Of a stretch of DNA of 64,000 nt, positions 14,373-28,000 are shown one piece after another. The translations under genes were made by a program, and so were the position numbers. Source of the DNA: Pochonia chlamydosporia 170 (lineage: Eukaryota > Ascomycota > Sordariomycetes > Hypocreales > Clavicipitaceae); contig NW_019154043.1 of NCBI RefSeq assembly GCF_001653235.2, positions 124,001 to 188,000 on the forward strand, written 5' to 3'. Position 1 is the first letter of the stretch. Every line of letters begins with the position of its first letter. The notes below the pieces were generated by a model. That model searched no databases. It saw only the letters and a program-made list of their open reading frames with translations, and was not told the DNA's origin.

Positions 14373-14634
14373 GTAGTATTATTAGGGGTAATTAGTATCT
14401 CTTTAAAAGCTTAAATTATATATATAATAGTAAAGAGATAGTATAATAGAAAGAAAATAATAGCAATAGGAAGGCAAATTATTATTATTATATACACTAT
14501 AATTAGTTATATAGTAACTAAATTATAATAATAAAGGTTACTTTATTATAGCAATAATATAGTATTATGCTATCTAATAGCTAGCAGATAGCTAATAAAG
14601 CTATTTAGGCGCTTAGCTATAGAGAGGGGATAAT

Positions 14635-14812
14635 TGTAAGGTGTACGCGCGTATAAGTAATACCCTACTCTCTACTGCGTATTACTGCCCCTTTGCTTGC
14701 ATATTACTAGCGCTTTACACATACACATATGGGAGCAAGCTTTAGTCTTAAATACAACGTACCCTATTGCTGCTACCTAGCTTTACCTGCTACTATTACA
14801 GTGCTTATTACA
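14635..14812 (+). repeat. 3' LTR of A1 (178 bp)
   Basis: Begins TGTAAGG and ends TTACA, directly after the A1 purine tract. It aligns with the A2 LTR at both ends and through the second half (around TCTTAAATA, TGCTGCTACCTAGCTTTA). The first 100 bp are too different for RIP alone to explain, so A1 and A2 are probably different subfamilies. The next bases, on the right, are a C-run that is the polypurine tract of element E read on the other strand; the A1 target duplication would be CCCCC, but the partner copy is outside the window. Confidence 0.75.
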
Positions 14813-15835
14813 CCCCCCCTTAGTGCTTTCTCTGCTTTATCTATAATATATAAGCTTTATAGATATAGTTATGTGCGTAAATTAATTAAATTAAGCATGC
14901 TATAAAGTGCTTAAATCTTTGCCTACTAAGAGCCTTTATAAATCTATCTACTAGTATCTCTATAGTAGGCATATATAATATTTTAAATGCTCCTTTAGCG
15001 CATTCCTACTTTAACTATATGCTATAAATATTAATATATTATAGGCAAGTATTAATTCTCTTACTCTTACTAAGCATAAGATAAATTATTTGCTAATTAT
15101 TATACTTAATATCCTAATCCTTCCTAGTATTAAATTAAAGCTCTAAGAAGAGGCACTTAAGAGTAATAGTCTCTTATGCTACTTCCTATAAGGCAAGTAG
15201 CTCTACCTCTATTATAGATATAGTTATAGTGGTTTAGCATGTAGCTTTCTATATAACTAGTCCTCTAAAGAGCTTAATAAGGTATTCTTATAAGGATTAT
15301 TAAGTCTTAGAGTTATTTGCAAAGAAAGTATTACTTGTAATCTCTAATGCTTAGATTTTGCTGCTCCCTCTAAAGCAAAGAGCAAGTTAGCTTATAGTTA
15401 TAAGATATTAGATAGCTTAGTCTGCTGCTTTCTAGTGCTTAGGTCCTAGGTTTATGAGGAATTATAAGAGCTTTAATGCTATAAAGGCAATATTAACTCT
15501 TACTATAATTATAGTATAGAGTATAAAACTAACTTTTTCCTAATAGACCTTAATCTTAAGCTTAATTGCCTCTCTAAGATACTTTACAAGCTCTATTACT
15601 AGGATTAGTATTACAGGGAATATTACTTTTCCTACTTAGCTAAATTTATAGCTAATCTTATAGATATACTACTTATAACTAAGGTAGATTTTTCTGTTCT
15701 TCCTATCCCTTATAATTTAGATGCCTAGAAAGAATATTACTTTACCCTTCTCTTCTAATTTATATGCTTCTTTTAAGCTTTAGATTATATATTATACTGC
15801 TTCTAGTTTATTCTTATAGAATATAAGGATAATAT

Positions 15836-16061
15836 TGTAACGGGCTGAGCCCGATAGTGGCTTGGCTTGCACTCTCGCCTTCCATGCTGCTATGGCGGCT
15901 AGTAGCTCCTAACAATAAGCGAGATTAGCAGCAGCAAGCTTAGGAGCTTAAGAGCTTCTAGAGCTCTTCTTTTCTTATTCCCTTTTCTCTTTCTTCTTTA
16001 GCTTTAGATACTTATTCTAGTTACCTAGCTAGTTATTAATATACTCGCTTAGACTATTATA
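15836..16061 (+). repeat. 5' LTR of element D (226 bp)
   Basis: Starts TGTAACGGG and ends TTATA. It is richer in G+C than its partner at 21665-21890. In the first 70 bases every difference between the two LTRs is a C/T or G/A transition. Confidence 0.9.
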
Positions 16062-19000
16062 TTATCTAAAGCTTCTTTCTAAATTCTTGCAATTAATTAT
16101 ATTATGCTTTTACGTGTATTATAACTATATTAGGAAGTACTATATTTAATTAATTAATTAATTTAGTTAATAGAGATTTACTTATATAGCTATATAAGAT
16201 AGTATATAGAGTATATACTTATAACTTTATCTAAATAACCAGATATAAAGTAAAGCCTAAGAGGGAAGATTATATTCCTAATCTTGCGGTATTACCTACT
16301 AACTTAAGAGGCATTTAAAAGCTCTACAGTTAGATAATAGCAAGTAGAAACCCTATAAAGATTCTAGCAGACCTAGGTTAGCAGAAGGCCCTTAATAAAG
16401 CAAGCAGCATTATGTTCCTGCAATAGATCTTAGAGCAAGATAGCAGAAGGCCCTTTAAGAGAGTGGCAGGATTCCTGTGAGCCTAAAGAAGCTATAAAGG
16501 ATTCCTGTAAGCTAATAGAAGCTATAAAAGATCTCTATAATAGAGATACGCAAATAAAAGAGTTATCTAATAAAGAGATAACTTATAATAGAAAGTAATA
16601 GCTAGGAAGAAAGCCCCTAAAGCTAGACCTCTTAGCTATTAATGCAGATAATATTATAAATATTAGAATAAGTAGCTGTAATGTAATAAGCCTTCTAGTA
16701 AATAATAGAGACCTTACGCGCAGAATAGGCGTCTAACTGCAAAGAAATAAGAGCCTAGATATAAGCCTTATAGTTTATAATTACTACCCTAAACTATTTC
16801 TCCCTAGGGGATATTGCTAACCTAATGCTCTAGAGGTTAGGTCTTATGCCTCTAGTGTTAAACACTATCTTACTGCCGCTTATTGCCCTAAATAAAGCGC
16901 AACTAGGCCTCTAGCTAACCAAAAAGAAGGCCTTCCTACTAGATCCCCCTTAATTTAAAGGAAATTAGCTAAGCTTCTATGCGTAGCTTAGTAAGATTTA
17001 AAATAAGCTTTAAGTAGATAGCCCTACTATTAGAAGCAGACCTAACTAATTTGCCTATATCTATATAAGGCTAGGTAGATAGCCACAGAGAATAATAATT
17101 GCTTATGTGGAAGCCAGAGGAAATAATAGAATATTTAACCCAGACTAATATTTATAGTACCTAGAGGAATATTACAGCAACCTAAACGCTAAGGCTAGAG
17201 CTATAGAATGCCTTAGGTCCCTAAGGCAGAAGAACAATAAAACCTTTACTATATTCCTGCCTAAGTTTAAGAGAGAGCTAGCAGACTTAGAAGGAAGCTC
17301 TTAGCTAGAAGACGTAAAAATTAGTTATCTAGAAGCATTAATTAATGCTTAGCTTTACTATATAGCTATATATACTAACCTTAACTAAATAAGATACCTT
17401 ACTTAGGTATAAACTCTATAAAAAGTCTCTTTACATTTAGAGAGTATTAGTAAAACAGAAAGACTTTAATGTGATAAGCACTTAAGCAGTTAAGCGAGAG
17501 AATAGCACTAAGAAGCTAAAGGGAAGAAGGTATTATAGCTAATAATTAAAGAAGAAGAAGCTTTAGAGCAAATAGACTAGAAACTAATAAGAGCAAATAT
17601 AGTAGGAAGTAAAGCAGCTATAAATAAAATAAAGGGGACTAAGAGTATCACCTATTACTATTATAACTAACTAGGTTATATTGCTAGAGGTTATAAAGGT
17701 AAAGTTAAGAATATAGGCAAGAAGAAATCTCCTGTAAGGCATAAATTGCATTAGACTATAGCTATAAGAGCATAAGCTAGAAACTCTAATAACTCTAAAC
17801 CTAGTAATAATAAATATAGAAGCTTCTATAAGATAGCCTTAGACTGGGATTTAGAAAATAAGTAGCTTCTAGCTAAAGGCGTAACTAGAAGCAGAAATTA
17901 GCTAAGAAGGACTAGGATAAATAGAGAGACTAAATAGATAGTAGGCCTTTCTATATTAATATAGGACTTAATAGGGAATACTATATAACTGCTCTTATTA
18001 ACTATAAATACCTAAACTATAGTATAATTAAAGAGGCTCTTATCTAAAAACTTTAGCTACTATATATTACTATTTCTCTCTAAATACTTAAATAGGTAGC
18101 AGGATTAGTTTCTAGGGTAATTAGATATATCTTATATATAGATATTAATATTAATAGCTATTAAAAGAGCTATACTTTCTTCTATATTATACTAGGCTAG
18201 AAGGAAGATATAATTTTAGGAAGAACCTAGATAAACTAAGAGAATATTATAATTTACCTAGCAAAAGGCCTACTATATATAGGCTTAAATAGCTTATAGG
18301 TTTAAAAGAGGCATCCTAAGAAAAAGAGGAGATATAAGCTTTAAGGTATAATAGTATTTATCTTTACTAGTCTTATATAATAAGCCTAATAATAAGAACT
18401 AAAAGATAAGAAGAATAGGCTATAGGTTTTTACTATAAGTCTTTAAGATATTAAGAAGGCTCTAGCTCTAAAGAAGTAAATAGACTCTTATAAGAAGCTT
18501 CTAAAGTATTACTATAAGTTTCTCTTTATGTTTAATAGAGAAAAAGCTAACTAGCTACTGCTAAACTAGCTTAGAATTAACTACTAAATCCCCTTATAAA
18601 CTAATAAGAAGGGTAAGAAGAAAGAACTACTATTTAGGCCTTTATATAGGATATTAAGAGAAGAACTTATTATTCTTTACTAAACTCTTACTAAACTTCT
18701 AGATAAAGAATTTATTTAAGCTAGTAGCTTAGTAGCCTTTATACCTATACTATTTATATAGAAACTAGGTAGAGAACTATAATTCTATGTGGACTACTAA
18801 GCACTTAATATAATTATATAGAAGGACTAATACCTACTACTCTTAATTAATAAGACCCTATAAGCTATATTAAAGGCTAAGTAGCTTACTAAGCTAGATA
18901 TTATTACTGCCTTCTATAAGATCTATATTAAGAAAGGAGATAAATAGAAAACTGCCTTCTAAACCTACTATAGACTCTTTAAGTAGCTTATTATACTATT

Positions 19001-21664
19001 TAGGCTAATAGAAGCCCTTATAACCTTCTAATAGTATATTAACTAAACCCTATAGAATTACCTTAATAAGTTTTATTTAGCCTATATTAATAATATCTTA
19101 ATCTACTTAGATAGGTTTCTAAAGAACTACTAATAGAAGGTTAAGTAGGTACTATAAAGACTCTAGAATGCTAGCTTATAGGTAGATATTAATAAATATA
19201 AATTTAAGACTAAGAGTATAAAGTACCTAGGCTTTATTATAAAAGTAGGCAAAGGAATCTAAGTAGACTCTAAGAAGGTTTAGGCTATCTAGCTATAGGA
19301 AGAACCTAAGACTATAAGAGAAGTATAATAGTTTATTAGTTTTATAAACTATTATTACTAATTTATCCCTATATTCTTAAAGATTATAATGCTACTTACT
19401 ATATTAACTAAGAAAGATACCTAGTTTATATAGTTACCTACTTGCTAGGCTTCTTTTAATAAGCTTAAGTTACTACTAATTAGTGCCCCCCTATTAGCAT
19501 AATAGGATTCTAACTAAGAGATAATAGTAGAGATAGACTCTTTAGGCTATATTATTAGAGGTTTGCTATCACAGAAAGATAACTAGGAACTTTTATGCCT
19601 AGTTGCCTTCTTCTCTAAAAAGAATACCCCTACTAAATATAACTACCCTATTTATAATAAGAAGTTACTTGCTATTATCTGCTACTTAGAGTATTAAAAC
19701 CCTAAATTATATAGTATTACTTTATTTAAGATTCTTATAAACTACCTTAATCTTTAGTACTTTATAAAGAAGTAATAGCTTAGTAAGAGATAAGCTAGAT
19801 AGGCTAAGATTCTATCATAGTATAACTTTATTATTTAGTATTATTCTAGCAAATAAGTAGTAATTCTAGATATACTTTTATAATAGGAATAGGATATACT
19901 AGTAGGACTTAATAATAAGAGACTCTAAGAATATAAGTTATAGCTATTTTAGTTAGTTAAGAGAAAGAAAGAAGCTATATACTTATATATTAAAGCTCTT
20001 ATAATAGTAAAGACTAGCTTTATAAAGAAAGGCAATATAGATTAATTAGAGAACCCTACTACTAGCTATAATCCTAATATTAAGAACCTCTTTACTATAA
20101 CTAACCTATAAGAACTATAGACTAAAGAATTATAAAAGTATAACTAGTACTAGCTAATAAGAGAGGTAGTTTAGAAAGGTAATAGGCGCCTTCTACTATA
20201 GTAGAGGTTACTAATTACTCTATTAGAATGCTCTATTAATAAAGGATACTAACTCTATTAGAGAGAGAGAATTTAGATTTCCTAATATAAGCTACTATAT
20301 ATAAAGATTATCTAAGATACCTATAACTTAATACTAACTAGCTACCTAGGTAGAAATATACTTAAGTCTCTACTTAGCAGAAGATTTTACTAGCCTAGGT
20401 TAGATAAAGATATATAGTAGTTTATATAAAATTATAATATTTATAGTTAAAGCACTATATAAAGGGAAAAATAGTATAGACTTCTTAAACTACTACTAGT
20501 ACTAGATAGAATTTAGTCTAAGATATTAATAGACTTTATTATTAACCTTTCTCTAATAAGTTTAAATAGTATAACTAACCTAATAGTAATTATAGATTAA
20601 CTATTAAAGAGTATTATCTTAGAGCCTATATTTATAATTACTATAAAAGTAACTACTAAAGCATTAATAAGATGCTTTATTTAATATTATAAATTCCCTA
20701 GAGTAATAGTTATAGATTAAGGTTTATAGTTTACTAGCTATCTCTAGCGCTACTTATATTAACTCTTATAAGTCTAGTAATACCTTTTAACTATATAGCA
20801 CCTATAAACTAATAGAGTAATTAAGAGAGTAAACTAGAAAGTAGAAAGATACTTGTGTATCTTTATAGTGTATACTTAAGGTAATTAGGATAATCTACTA
20901 CTAGTAGTAGCTATAGCCTTAAATAATAAGATAGCTACTACTATAGGTATTAGCCTATTCTTTCTAACCTATAGATACTATATTAACCTAATCTAAGTTA
21001 ATAAACTGCTTTACTCTAATAATACCTTCCTAATAGTAAAAGTAGAAGCCCTAGTTAAGAGGCTATAAGAGGCAATAGAATAGGCCTAAGCTATAATAGC
21101 CTTAGCATAAGAAGTATAGGAAAAATACGCTAATACTTAGAGGTAGCCTACAGACTAATTTAGAGTAGAGAACTAGGTCTAGCTATAATTATAAAATATT
21201 TAATCTAAAAGACCTTCTAAGAAGCTAGACTAGGTAGCAGTAAAGTATAAGGTAATAAAACTTATTAGCTTATATACTTGCTAATTAGATATACTACTAG
21301 GCATCTATAATACTTTTCACGTTAGCCTATTAAGGCTAGTAGCTAATAACTATCTGCTATTATAGTAGATAGATAATTACTGCCTCCTAGTAATTCTTAA
21401 TAATAAAGGAAATAAGAAATATTATATAGAGGTAATAGTAGGCAAGAAGAAGACTTAAGAAAAGTAGTAGGTTAGGGTAAAATAGAGTAGCTAGGTAAAA
21501 CCTACTTAGGAATTACTTAAGGTATTTAAGAAAATATCTGCTCTTAACTAGTATAAGAAAGAGTATAGTAAGATTAAAGGATAATATAATAGAGGTTTAA
21601 GGGAATATAGCGTTTCTATTTATTTTACTTTAACCCTAATATAAGCCTCTAAAGGAGGGAGTAT

Positions 21665-21890
21665 TATAATAGGCTAAGCCTAATAGTAGCTTAGCTTATA
21701 CTCTTACCTTTTATGCTGCCACAGCAGCTAGTAGCTCCTAATAACAAGCAAGATTAGCAGTAGTAAGCTTAGAAGCTTAAGAGCTCCTAGAGCTCTTCTT
21801 TTCTTATTTTCTTTTCTCTTTCTTCTTTAGCTTTAGATACTTATTCTAGTTATCTAGCTAGTTATTAATATACTCGCTTAGACCGTTATA
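21665..21890 (+). repeat. 3' LTR of element D (226 bp)
   Basis: Same length as the 5' LTR. It has mostly T/A where the 5' LTR keeps C/G, so it was hit harder by RIP. Confidence 0.9.
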
Positions 21891-24883
21891 AATATTATCT
21901 ATAAAGAATATAAGAAATATACTATAAGCTTCTAAATAGAAGATATATAGCTTCTCCTTATATGCTATAAGCTTATACTCTCTAAGTCTTATACTTAGCT
22001 CTTTAAACTATAATTAAGGTAAGTCTCTAAGCCTATAAAGTGCTTTAATAAGCTCTATATATATTTCTTTGCTCTTATACCTATTTAGAAGCTTATATAT
22101 TACTAGTATTATATGCTTTCTATATATAGCATAAAGAAAGGCATTCTTTACGTTAAATTAAAGTAGTTCTAGGTTAAATCTTATAGTAAAAGTAATAATA
22201 ATATAGAATATATATACTATAAGTATAATAGTATATATTTATTTAATTATTAAGCTTTCCTATAGGTCTCTATATATATAGATTCTTACTTTATATCTCT
22301 TAAGATATTCCTGCTTATTAAACTTATAGGTAAATACCTACTTAAGAGGTAGTAGCTTAGAATAGGCTTTTATATGCTTAATAAGCTTCTAAGTGCCTCT
22401 CTTCTTAAGTGTCTTAATCTCTTTATATATAGCTTCTATAAATTAAGCTTTTATTAGGTATTTCTATAGCTCTTTCTATATCTATAATAGAGTTAATAGC
22501 TTAGACTAGTATATCTTTCTAGCTATAAATTAGATTTATTTATAAGCTCTATTTTCCTTATTATAGTATATATTAAGTATTAAGAATATAGTTTTTCTAC
22601 TCTATAGATCTTAGTTATCTAATATTAGTTAATTAGACTTAATATTAGATTCTAATTAATTCTATAAGTAGTTAACTAGATAAAGGTTAGGTTATCTTTT
22701 GCGTATAATTTCCTAATCTTAAATGCTCTCTTTTGCCTTTCTCTTCTTTATTCTTACGCTCTTATATATAGGAAGTACTAGTTATAAGATCTCTTTATCT
22801 AGTTATATTAAAGGGAAGTCTCTTTCTCTAACTTATACTAATAGAAATATACTCCTATTAGGTTATTATGCTTTACCTACCTTATCTGTAATAGTAGCTA
22901 CTCTATTAGGTGCTTAGTAAGCTTTATTTAGAGCTTACTATGCTTCTTATTCTTACTAGCTTTACTTTATTAAGATAATAATCTTATCTAGCATGTTAGT
23001 TATAATGCTAACTATATTCTCTATTAATTCTAGATTTTAAGAATGCTTTATGTGTATATATACTATACTTTCTTAAGCATTTAAGTAGCCTCTTACTTGC
23101 TTATTTCCTCCCTAGATATTAGTTATAATAATATCTAGAGTCTAATATAGCATTTAAAGTCCTAACTATATATTAAGCTCTCTACTCTCTTATTTCTTAG
23201 GTTAAGTGCTTAGTATAGCTCCTACCTCTAAGTTTAAATGCTCTATTAGTAACTAAGTTAAGTTATCTTTATATAGCGCTAGAAGTAAGTCTAATTCCTA
23301 CTATATTTCCTAATTATTATTAAGTTATAGCTATATAAAATTAAGCTCTATTTCTGCAATTAGAAGCTCTATTAAGCTTTCTTTTACTAGATTATAGAAA
23401 AGGGACTTATTAAATATTATATTCCTAGTTATTATAACTTTTCCTAGCTAAGAGACCTAAATTTAGTAAATATTAGATGTAGAGTATCTAACTAGCTACC
23501 TAATATGCTCTCTAGGACTTATCTTATAGTACCTTTTATGCCTTCTAGCCTCTCTATCCCTCTATAAAGGATATATATAGCAGCTATAAGCATATAACCC
23601 GCTCTAATCTAGTCTTAAGTTAGCTATAAGCTCTCTTATTAGCAGGTAAGTATTATTATAGAACTAGCTCTTAAGAGTCTCTACTAGTATTTTCTACCTA
23701 GCAGATTAGCTTAGACTAATATTATGCAAATAAGTAGCAGCTTAAGAGCTCTCTAACTATAGGTCTATAGGAAGCCTTACTTAAGTAAGTATTATATTTA
23801 TATAAACTATAATAGTCTGTCCTGCTCTTTTAATTGCTCTATTTAGCTTATACATATAGGAAAAAGTAATTTAAAGCTCTATTTCTAACGCTCTTACCTA
23901 GCTTTAATATTCTATAACTATAGCTAGGTTAATTATAGCTCTCTTATTATCCTACTTATATTTATAAATATATAGTCTAAATTAATAATATACCTATCTT
24001 TTAAAGTAAGTAAGGCAGTTAAAGACTAACTACTTTATTTTATTAGGTAGTAGGTATACTTATATTATTCTAGTGTACTTATTAAGGAAAATAAGTAACT
24101 AATTTATACTATTATAGCTTAGTTTATAGTCTTAAAGATCCTAATAAATATGCTAAAATAGGCAAGGCAAGTAATACTTACTTAGCCTTCTTAATATTAT
24201 ATTCTTTGCTTTAATAAGCCTATAGGTCTTATACTTTATACGCTTAGTTCTCTTAAATACTATATTTCTTATATTCTTTATAAGCTTACTAAGTGTGTCT
24301 TTTCTAAGATAGCCTGCTTAAAGATACTATAGTTCCTTTAAATTCTTGCGTAGGATTAGGGGGTCTCTGCTTAGTCTCTAAGTGTAAGCATTTTAAATTG
24401 CCTCTTTTCTTGCGTAGATAATAGTAGTAACTATAGGTAGTATACTCTATATTACTCTACTTACTATATTTAAAGCATAGGAGCTAAATAGCTTATATTT
24501 AATAAAGATAATATTATATCTTTAAACTAGCTATACTAGGATTATATTCTATTCTATTATTCTAAAGCGTAAAGAGCTATTATAGCTATAATACTATATG
24601 CTCTTTTAGTTATAACTACTCTCTAAGACTATATTAATATAGAATCTATTAATAATAGTAATATTATTAAGTATAAGGTTCTCTATTAGAGTGCCTTTTC
24701 TGCTATTTAGAATATTCCTAAGCATATAAGTCCCTTTTCCTATGATTAGAAATAAGGTTATTCTAAATTCTATATACTCTCCTATAGTCTCCCTAAATGT
24801 CTCTAGCTCTAATAGCTTAATGTTATTAACTAGATATATAGCGCTATAGTTATTAAGAAGTATACTCTATAAGAGTGGGTATT

Positions 24884-25062
24884 TATAAGGTGCGCAAGCG
24901 TATAGACCCCGCTTTGCTACCACTCACGTGTTAACACATAATTACTACTATTTAGCTAGCACCTTATATATCTAGATATATAAGGGTAAGCTTAAGTCTT
25001 AAATATAATATACCCTCTTACTGCTACCTAGCTTTATCTTCTAATATGCTATATATATTATA
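24884..25062 (+). repeat. 5' LTR of A2 (179 bp)
   Basis: Matches 31281-31459 over its full length. All differences seen are transitions, for example TATAAGG against TGTAAGG at the first bases. Confidence 0.9.
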
Positions 25063-28000
25063 ATTCTTAAGCTTTCTTTTAAGCTACCTAGAAGCAATAT
25101 AGAAACTAAAAGCATATAAAATACTTTTATACCTATAGCAAGCACCTAAATAGCCTTAAGTATAGAAAATACTATAACCTTCTACTAAGAGATAGTAGTT
25201 CCCCTCCTAATTAAGGTAGAGCAGGCAGCTATTTGCGCGTAAATTATATAGCTAGAGAAACTATAGAAATTATAAGAATAGAAGGACTAACTACTCTAAC
25301 TTATAAATTATACAGGCAGCTGCTTATCTAGTAATACTATAATAAGGCATTAGTAAGACTCCTAGAACTTCTTAGGTAGTAGTAGCTAGGAGATTAAGGT
25401 TAAGAATATTATAGCTCTCTCTTACCTAACTAACCTGCAAAAGCATAAGATCTAGATAAATAACCTAACCTATACCTTTAATAGGGCAAAATATAAGTAC
25501 TATTATAACTATTAAAAGATCCTCTTTACTCTTAACTATATAACCTCTATATATAGGGCAAGATAGGACTAATACCTTAATAATAAACTAGATAATAAGT
25601 GGGAGGAGATTAAAGATAACTAGGATAAATTCTAGGCTTAGATACTTATCCTGCTAAAGGATACTATAAATAGGAAAGCCTAGATAGTAATATAGCTTAA
25701 AAAGGCCTAATAGCTTAGCAGGCAAAGCTTTATAGACTTTAGCATCTACCTTAATTTACTAGAGAAATACCTAGAAAGACCTAGCAAAAAGGCCTAAGCG
25801 CTTACCTTCTTTATAAAGCTATACTCTAAGCTATAAGACTATATTAACCTATATGCCTTAATAACTAGCCTAGCCTAAGAAGAGGTTATATAATTAGCCT
25901 AGTAATTCTAGGAAGTAATACTAGGAAAGAATAAGCAAAAATAAGAGAAAGCCCCTAGTAGGAAAGGGAGCTATAAGGCTAGTAAGTACTAACCTAGCAA
26001 CTTGCTAGGAAATTGCTTCTCCTTCCCCTCTATACTGCTACTAAAATACTAGCCTTCTAGCCTAAATAATATTAGGCCTTCCTAGAAACCTTAGTGCTAT
26101 AACTATAAAAGTAAGAGATACTTACGCTTAGCCTGCAATAAGCTACTAAAAGACTCATAAAATACTCTAGAAAATAGCTAGCAGTAGAAGTAGTTACTCT
26201 TACTTCTACTACCTAAAAGAAAGTACCTATAGGGTGCTACTTTAAGAGCAAGGTAATTATATACAGCTAAAAAGCTATTAATATATATATAAATCTTAAT
26301 AGCTATACTGCTATAAATCTTATAAGTATCTAATTTATAAAAGAATACTAACTCCCTAAGGTAACTATAACTACCCCTATTATACACGTAATTAGCAACC
26401 TTATAGTTTCCTAGTATAGCGTATATAAAGTCTCTCTTACTATAATAGACTTATAGGGGTAGGAGAAGTAATTCTCTATACTATATATTGCTATTAATAG
26501 AAACCTAAATCCCTAGGAAAGTTTCCTACTAATTAGAATGTATATACTAGCTACTTATAGAATATACCTATCTATATATAGCTAAGAATAGTAGTATAAG
26601 ACTTATAGAGACTATTTTAAGCTACTTAATGCCTAGCAATTTGCTAGGAAAGCTTAAGATATAGCTTTTATATACTCTATATCTATAATCCTAAGCAAGG
26701 ATTTATTACCTATAGAGGATAAAAACCTAGCAAAAGGACTAGAAAATCTAGGGGATATTCTAGTAGAGCTAAGAGCATTTATAGATATATTTATAGATAC
26801 ACAAGCAAGCATTCTGCTCTCTTACAAGAAATCTAATTATAGTATTAACCTAATATCTAGCATAATACTACTATATAGTCCTATCTACCCTCTCTCTTAG
26901 GGAGAGCTAATAGAATTATAGTAATACCTTAAGGATAACCTAGCAAAGGGATAGATAAGACTATCTAAAAGCCTAGTAGGGGCCCTAATCCTATTTATGC
27001 TAAAGAAAGACAGAACGCTCTAACTATGTGTTAACTATAGGGGACTTAATAAGATAATAGAAAAGAATTACTATATATTACCCCTAATTTTAGAGATTCT
27101 AGATAGGTGCTAAGAAGCTAAATTCTTCTCTAAGATTAATATTAAAGATGCCTACTATTAAATTTGCATTAAGAAAGGGGATAAGTAGAAGACTACTTTT
27201 AGGACTTATTATAGCTATTATAAATATCTAGTAATACTCTTTAGGTTAACTAATACTCTAGCTACCTTCTAAAGCTATATCTACTAAGCTCTAAGAGAGC
27301 TAGTTAATACTATTTATATAGTATATCTAGATAATATTCTTATCTTTTCTAAGACTAAGAAAGATTATACTAAATATATATAATAAGTACTAGAGAGAAT
27401 AAGAGCAGTAGAGTTATTTACTAAACTCTTAAAATGCTCCTTCTACTAGAACTTAGTAGAGTTCCTAGGGTTTATCCTCTTAATTAATAGGATATTTATA
27501 GACTCTTAGCAAGTTAATACTATCCTATAATAGAAGGAGCCTACTACTTATTAAGAGGTATAGGTCTTCCTAGGATTCTATAACTTTTATAGGTAGTTTA
27601 TATAGGAATACTCTAGTATTATAGCACTATTAAACGCTCTTATAAAGGGTAGCTAATAGGGGACTAAGCTAGGGCCTATTATACTAGGAAGTAAGAAGAA
27701 ATAGGCATTTACTTGCCTAAAGGCTACCTTTAAGGAGGTACCTCTCCTCTAATATTACAATCTAGAACTCCCTATATGCATAGAAATAAATGCCTCTAAT
27801 TTTACTATAGTAGGCATCCTCTTATAGCTAGATATTTAGGGGTAATATTACCTAATAGCCTTCTAGTCTTAGAAATTTATAGATATAGAAAGAAACTATA
27901 GAATGCTAGACTAAGAACTACTTGCTATAGTAGAGTTATTTAAGCACTAGTAATATTATATTAAAGGGGTAGCTAACCTAGTTAAGGTTCTATTAGACTA

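Larger units (their letters stand above)
1..14812 (+). mobile_element. Ty3/Gypsy LTR retrotransposon A1, RIP-degraded, left end outside window
   Basis: A1 covers 1-2672 and 11439-14812 and is interrupted by element B. The left part matches A2 from about 25,413 onward (gag, zinc knuckle, protease, then RT near 1,560-2,000 and RNase H near 2,330-2,600). The right part carries integrase (about 12,000-12,700) and the chromodomain side (about 13,150-13,300). The plus-strand frames are broken by many TAA/TAG stops. A purine tract (14,620-14,634) precedes the 3' LTR, confirming plus orientation. The 5' LTR and about 0.5 kb of leader lie before the window. Family (Ty3/Gypsy, chromovirus-like) rests on domain order and the RT context, which reads like LCVDYR-type motifs after mutation. 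Confidence 0.85.
15836..21890 (+). mobile_element. Ty3/Gypsy LTR retrotransposon D, full length, RIP-degraded
   Basis: 6,055 bp with two 226-bp LTRs and the duplication AATAT (15831-15835, 21891-21895). A purine tract (21,651-21,661) precedes the right LTR. Plus-strand domains in order: gag (about 16,900-17,500, e.g. ECLRSLRQKNNKTFT), a CCHC knuckle whose cysteines have become tyrosines (about 17,650-17,700), RT (about 18,760-19,250, FYVDY motif), RNase H (about 19,480-19,760), integrase (about 20,200-20,900) and a chromodomain (about 21,260-21,530, FHVSLLR, then QVRVK). No intact frame remains. Confidence 0.88.

Noticed and set aside
22723..22917. Plus-strand open frame of 64 codons with a hydrophobic N-terminus
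   Set aside because: Lies in RIP-mutated copia DNA antisense to the RT/integrase side. Low-complexity Leu/Ser/Tyr composition is what TA-rich DNA gives by chance.
26178..26387. Minus-strand open frame of 69 codons, Tyr-rich
   Set aside because: It is a shadow of the A2 gag-protease region and is not conserved in A1.
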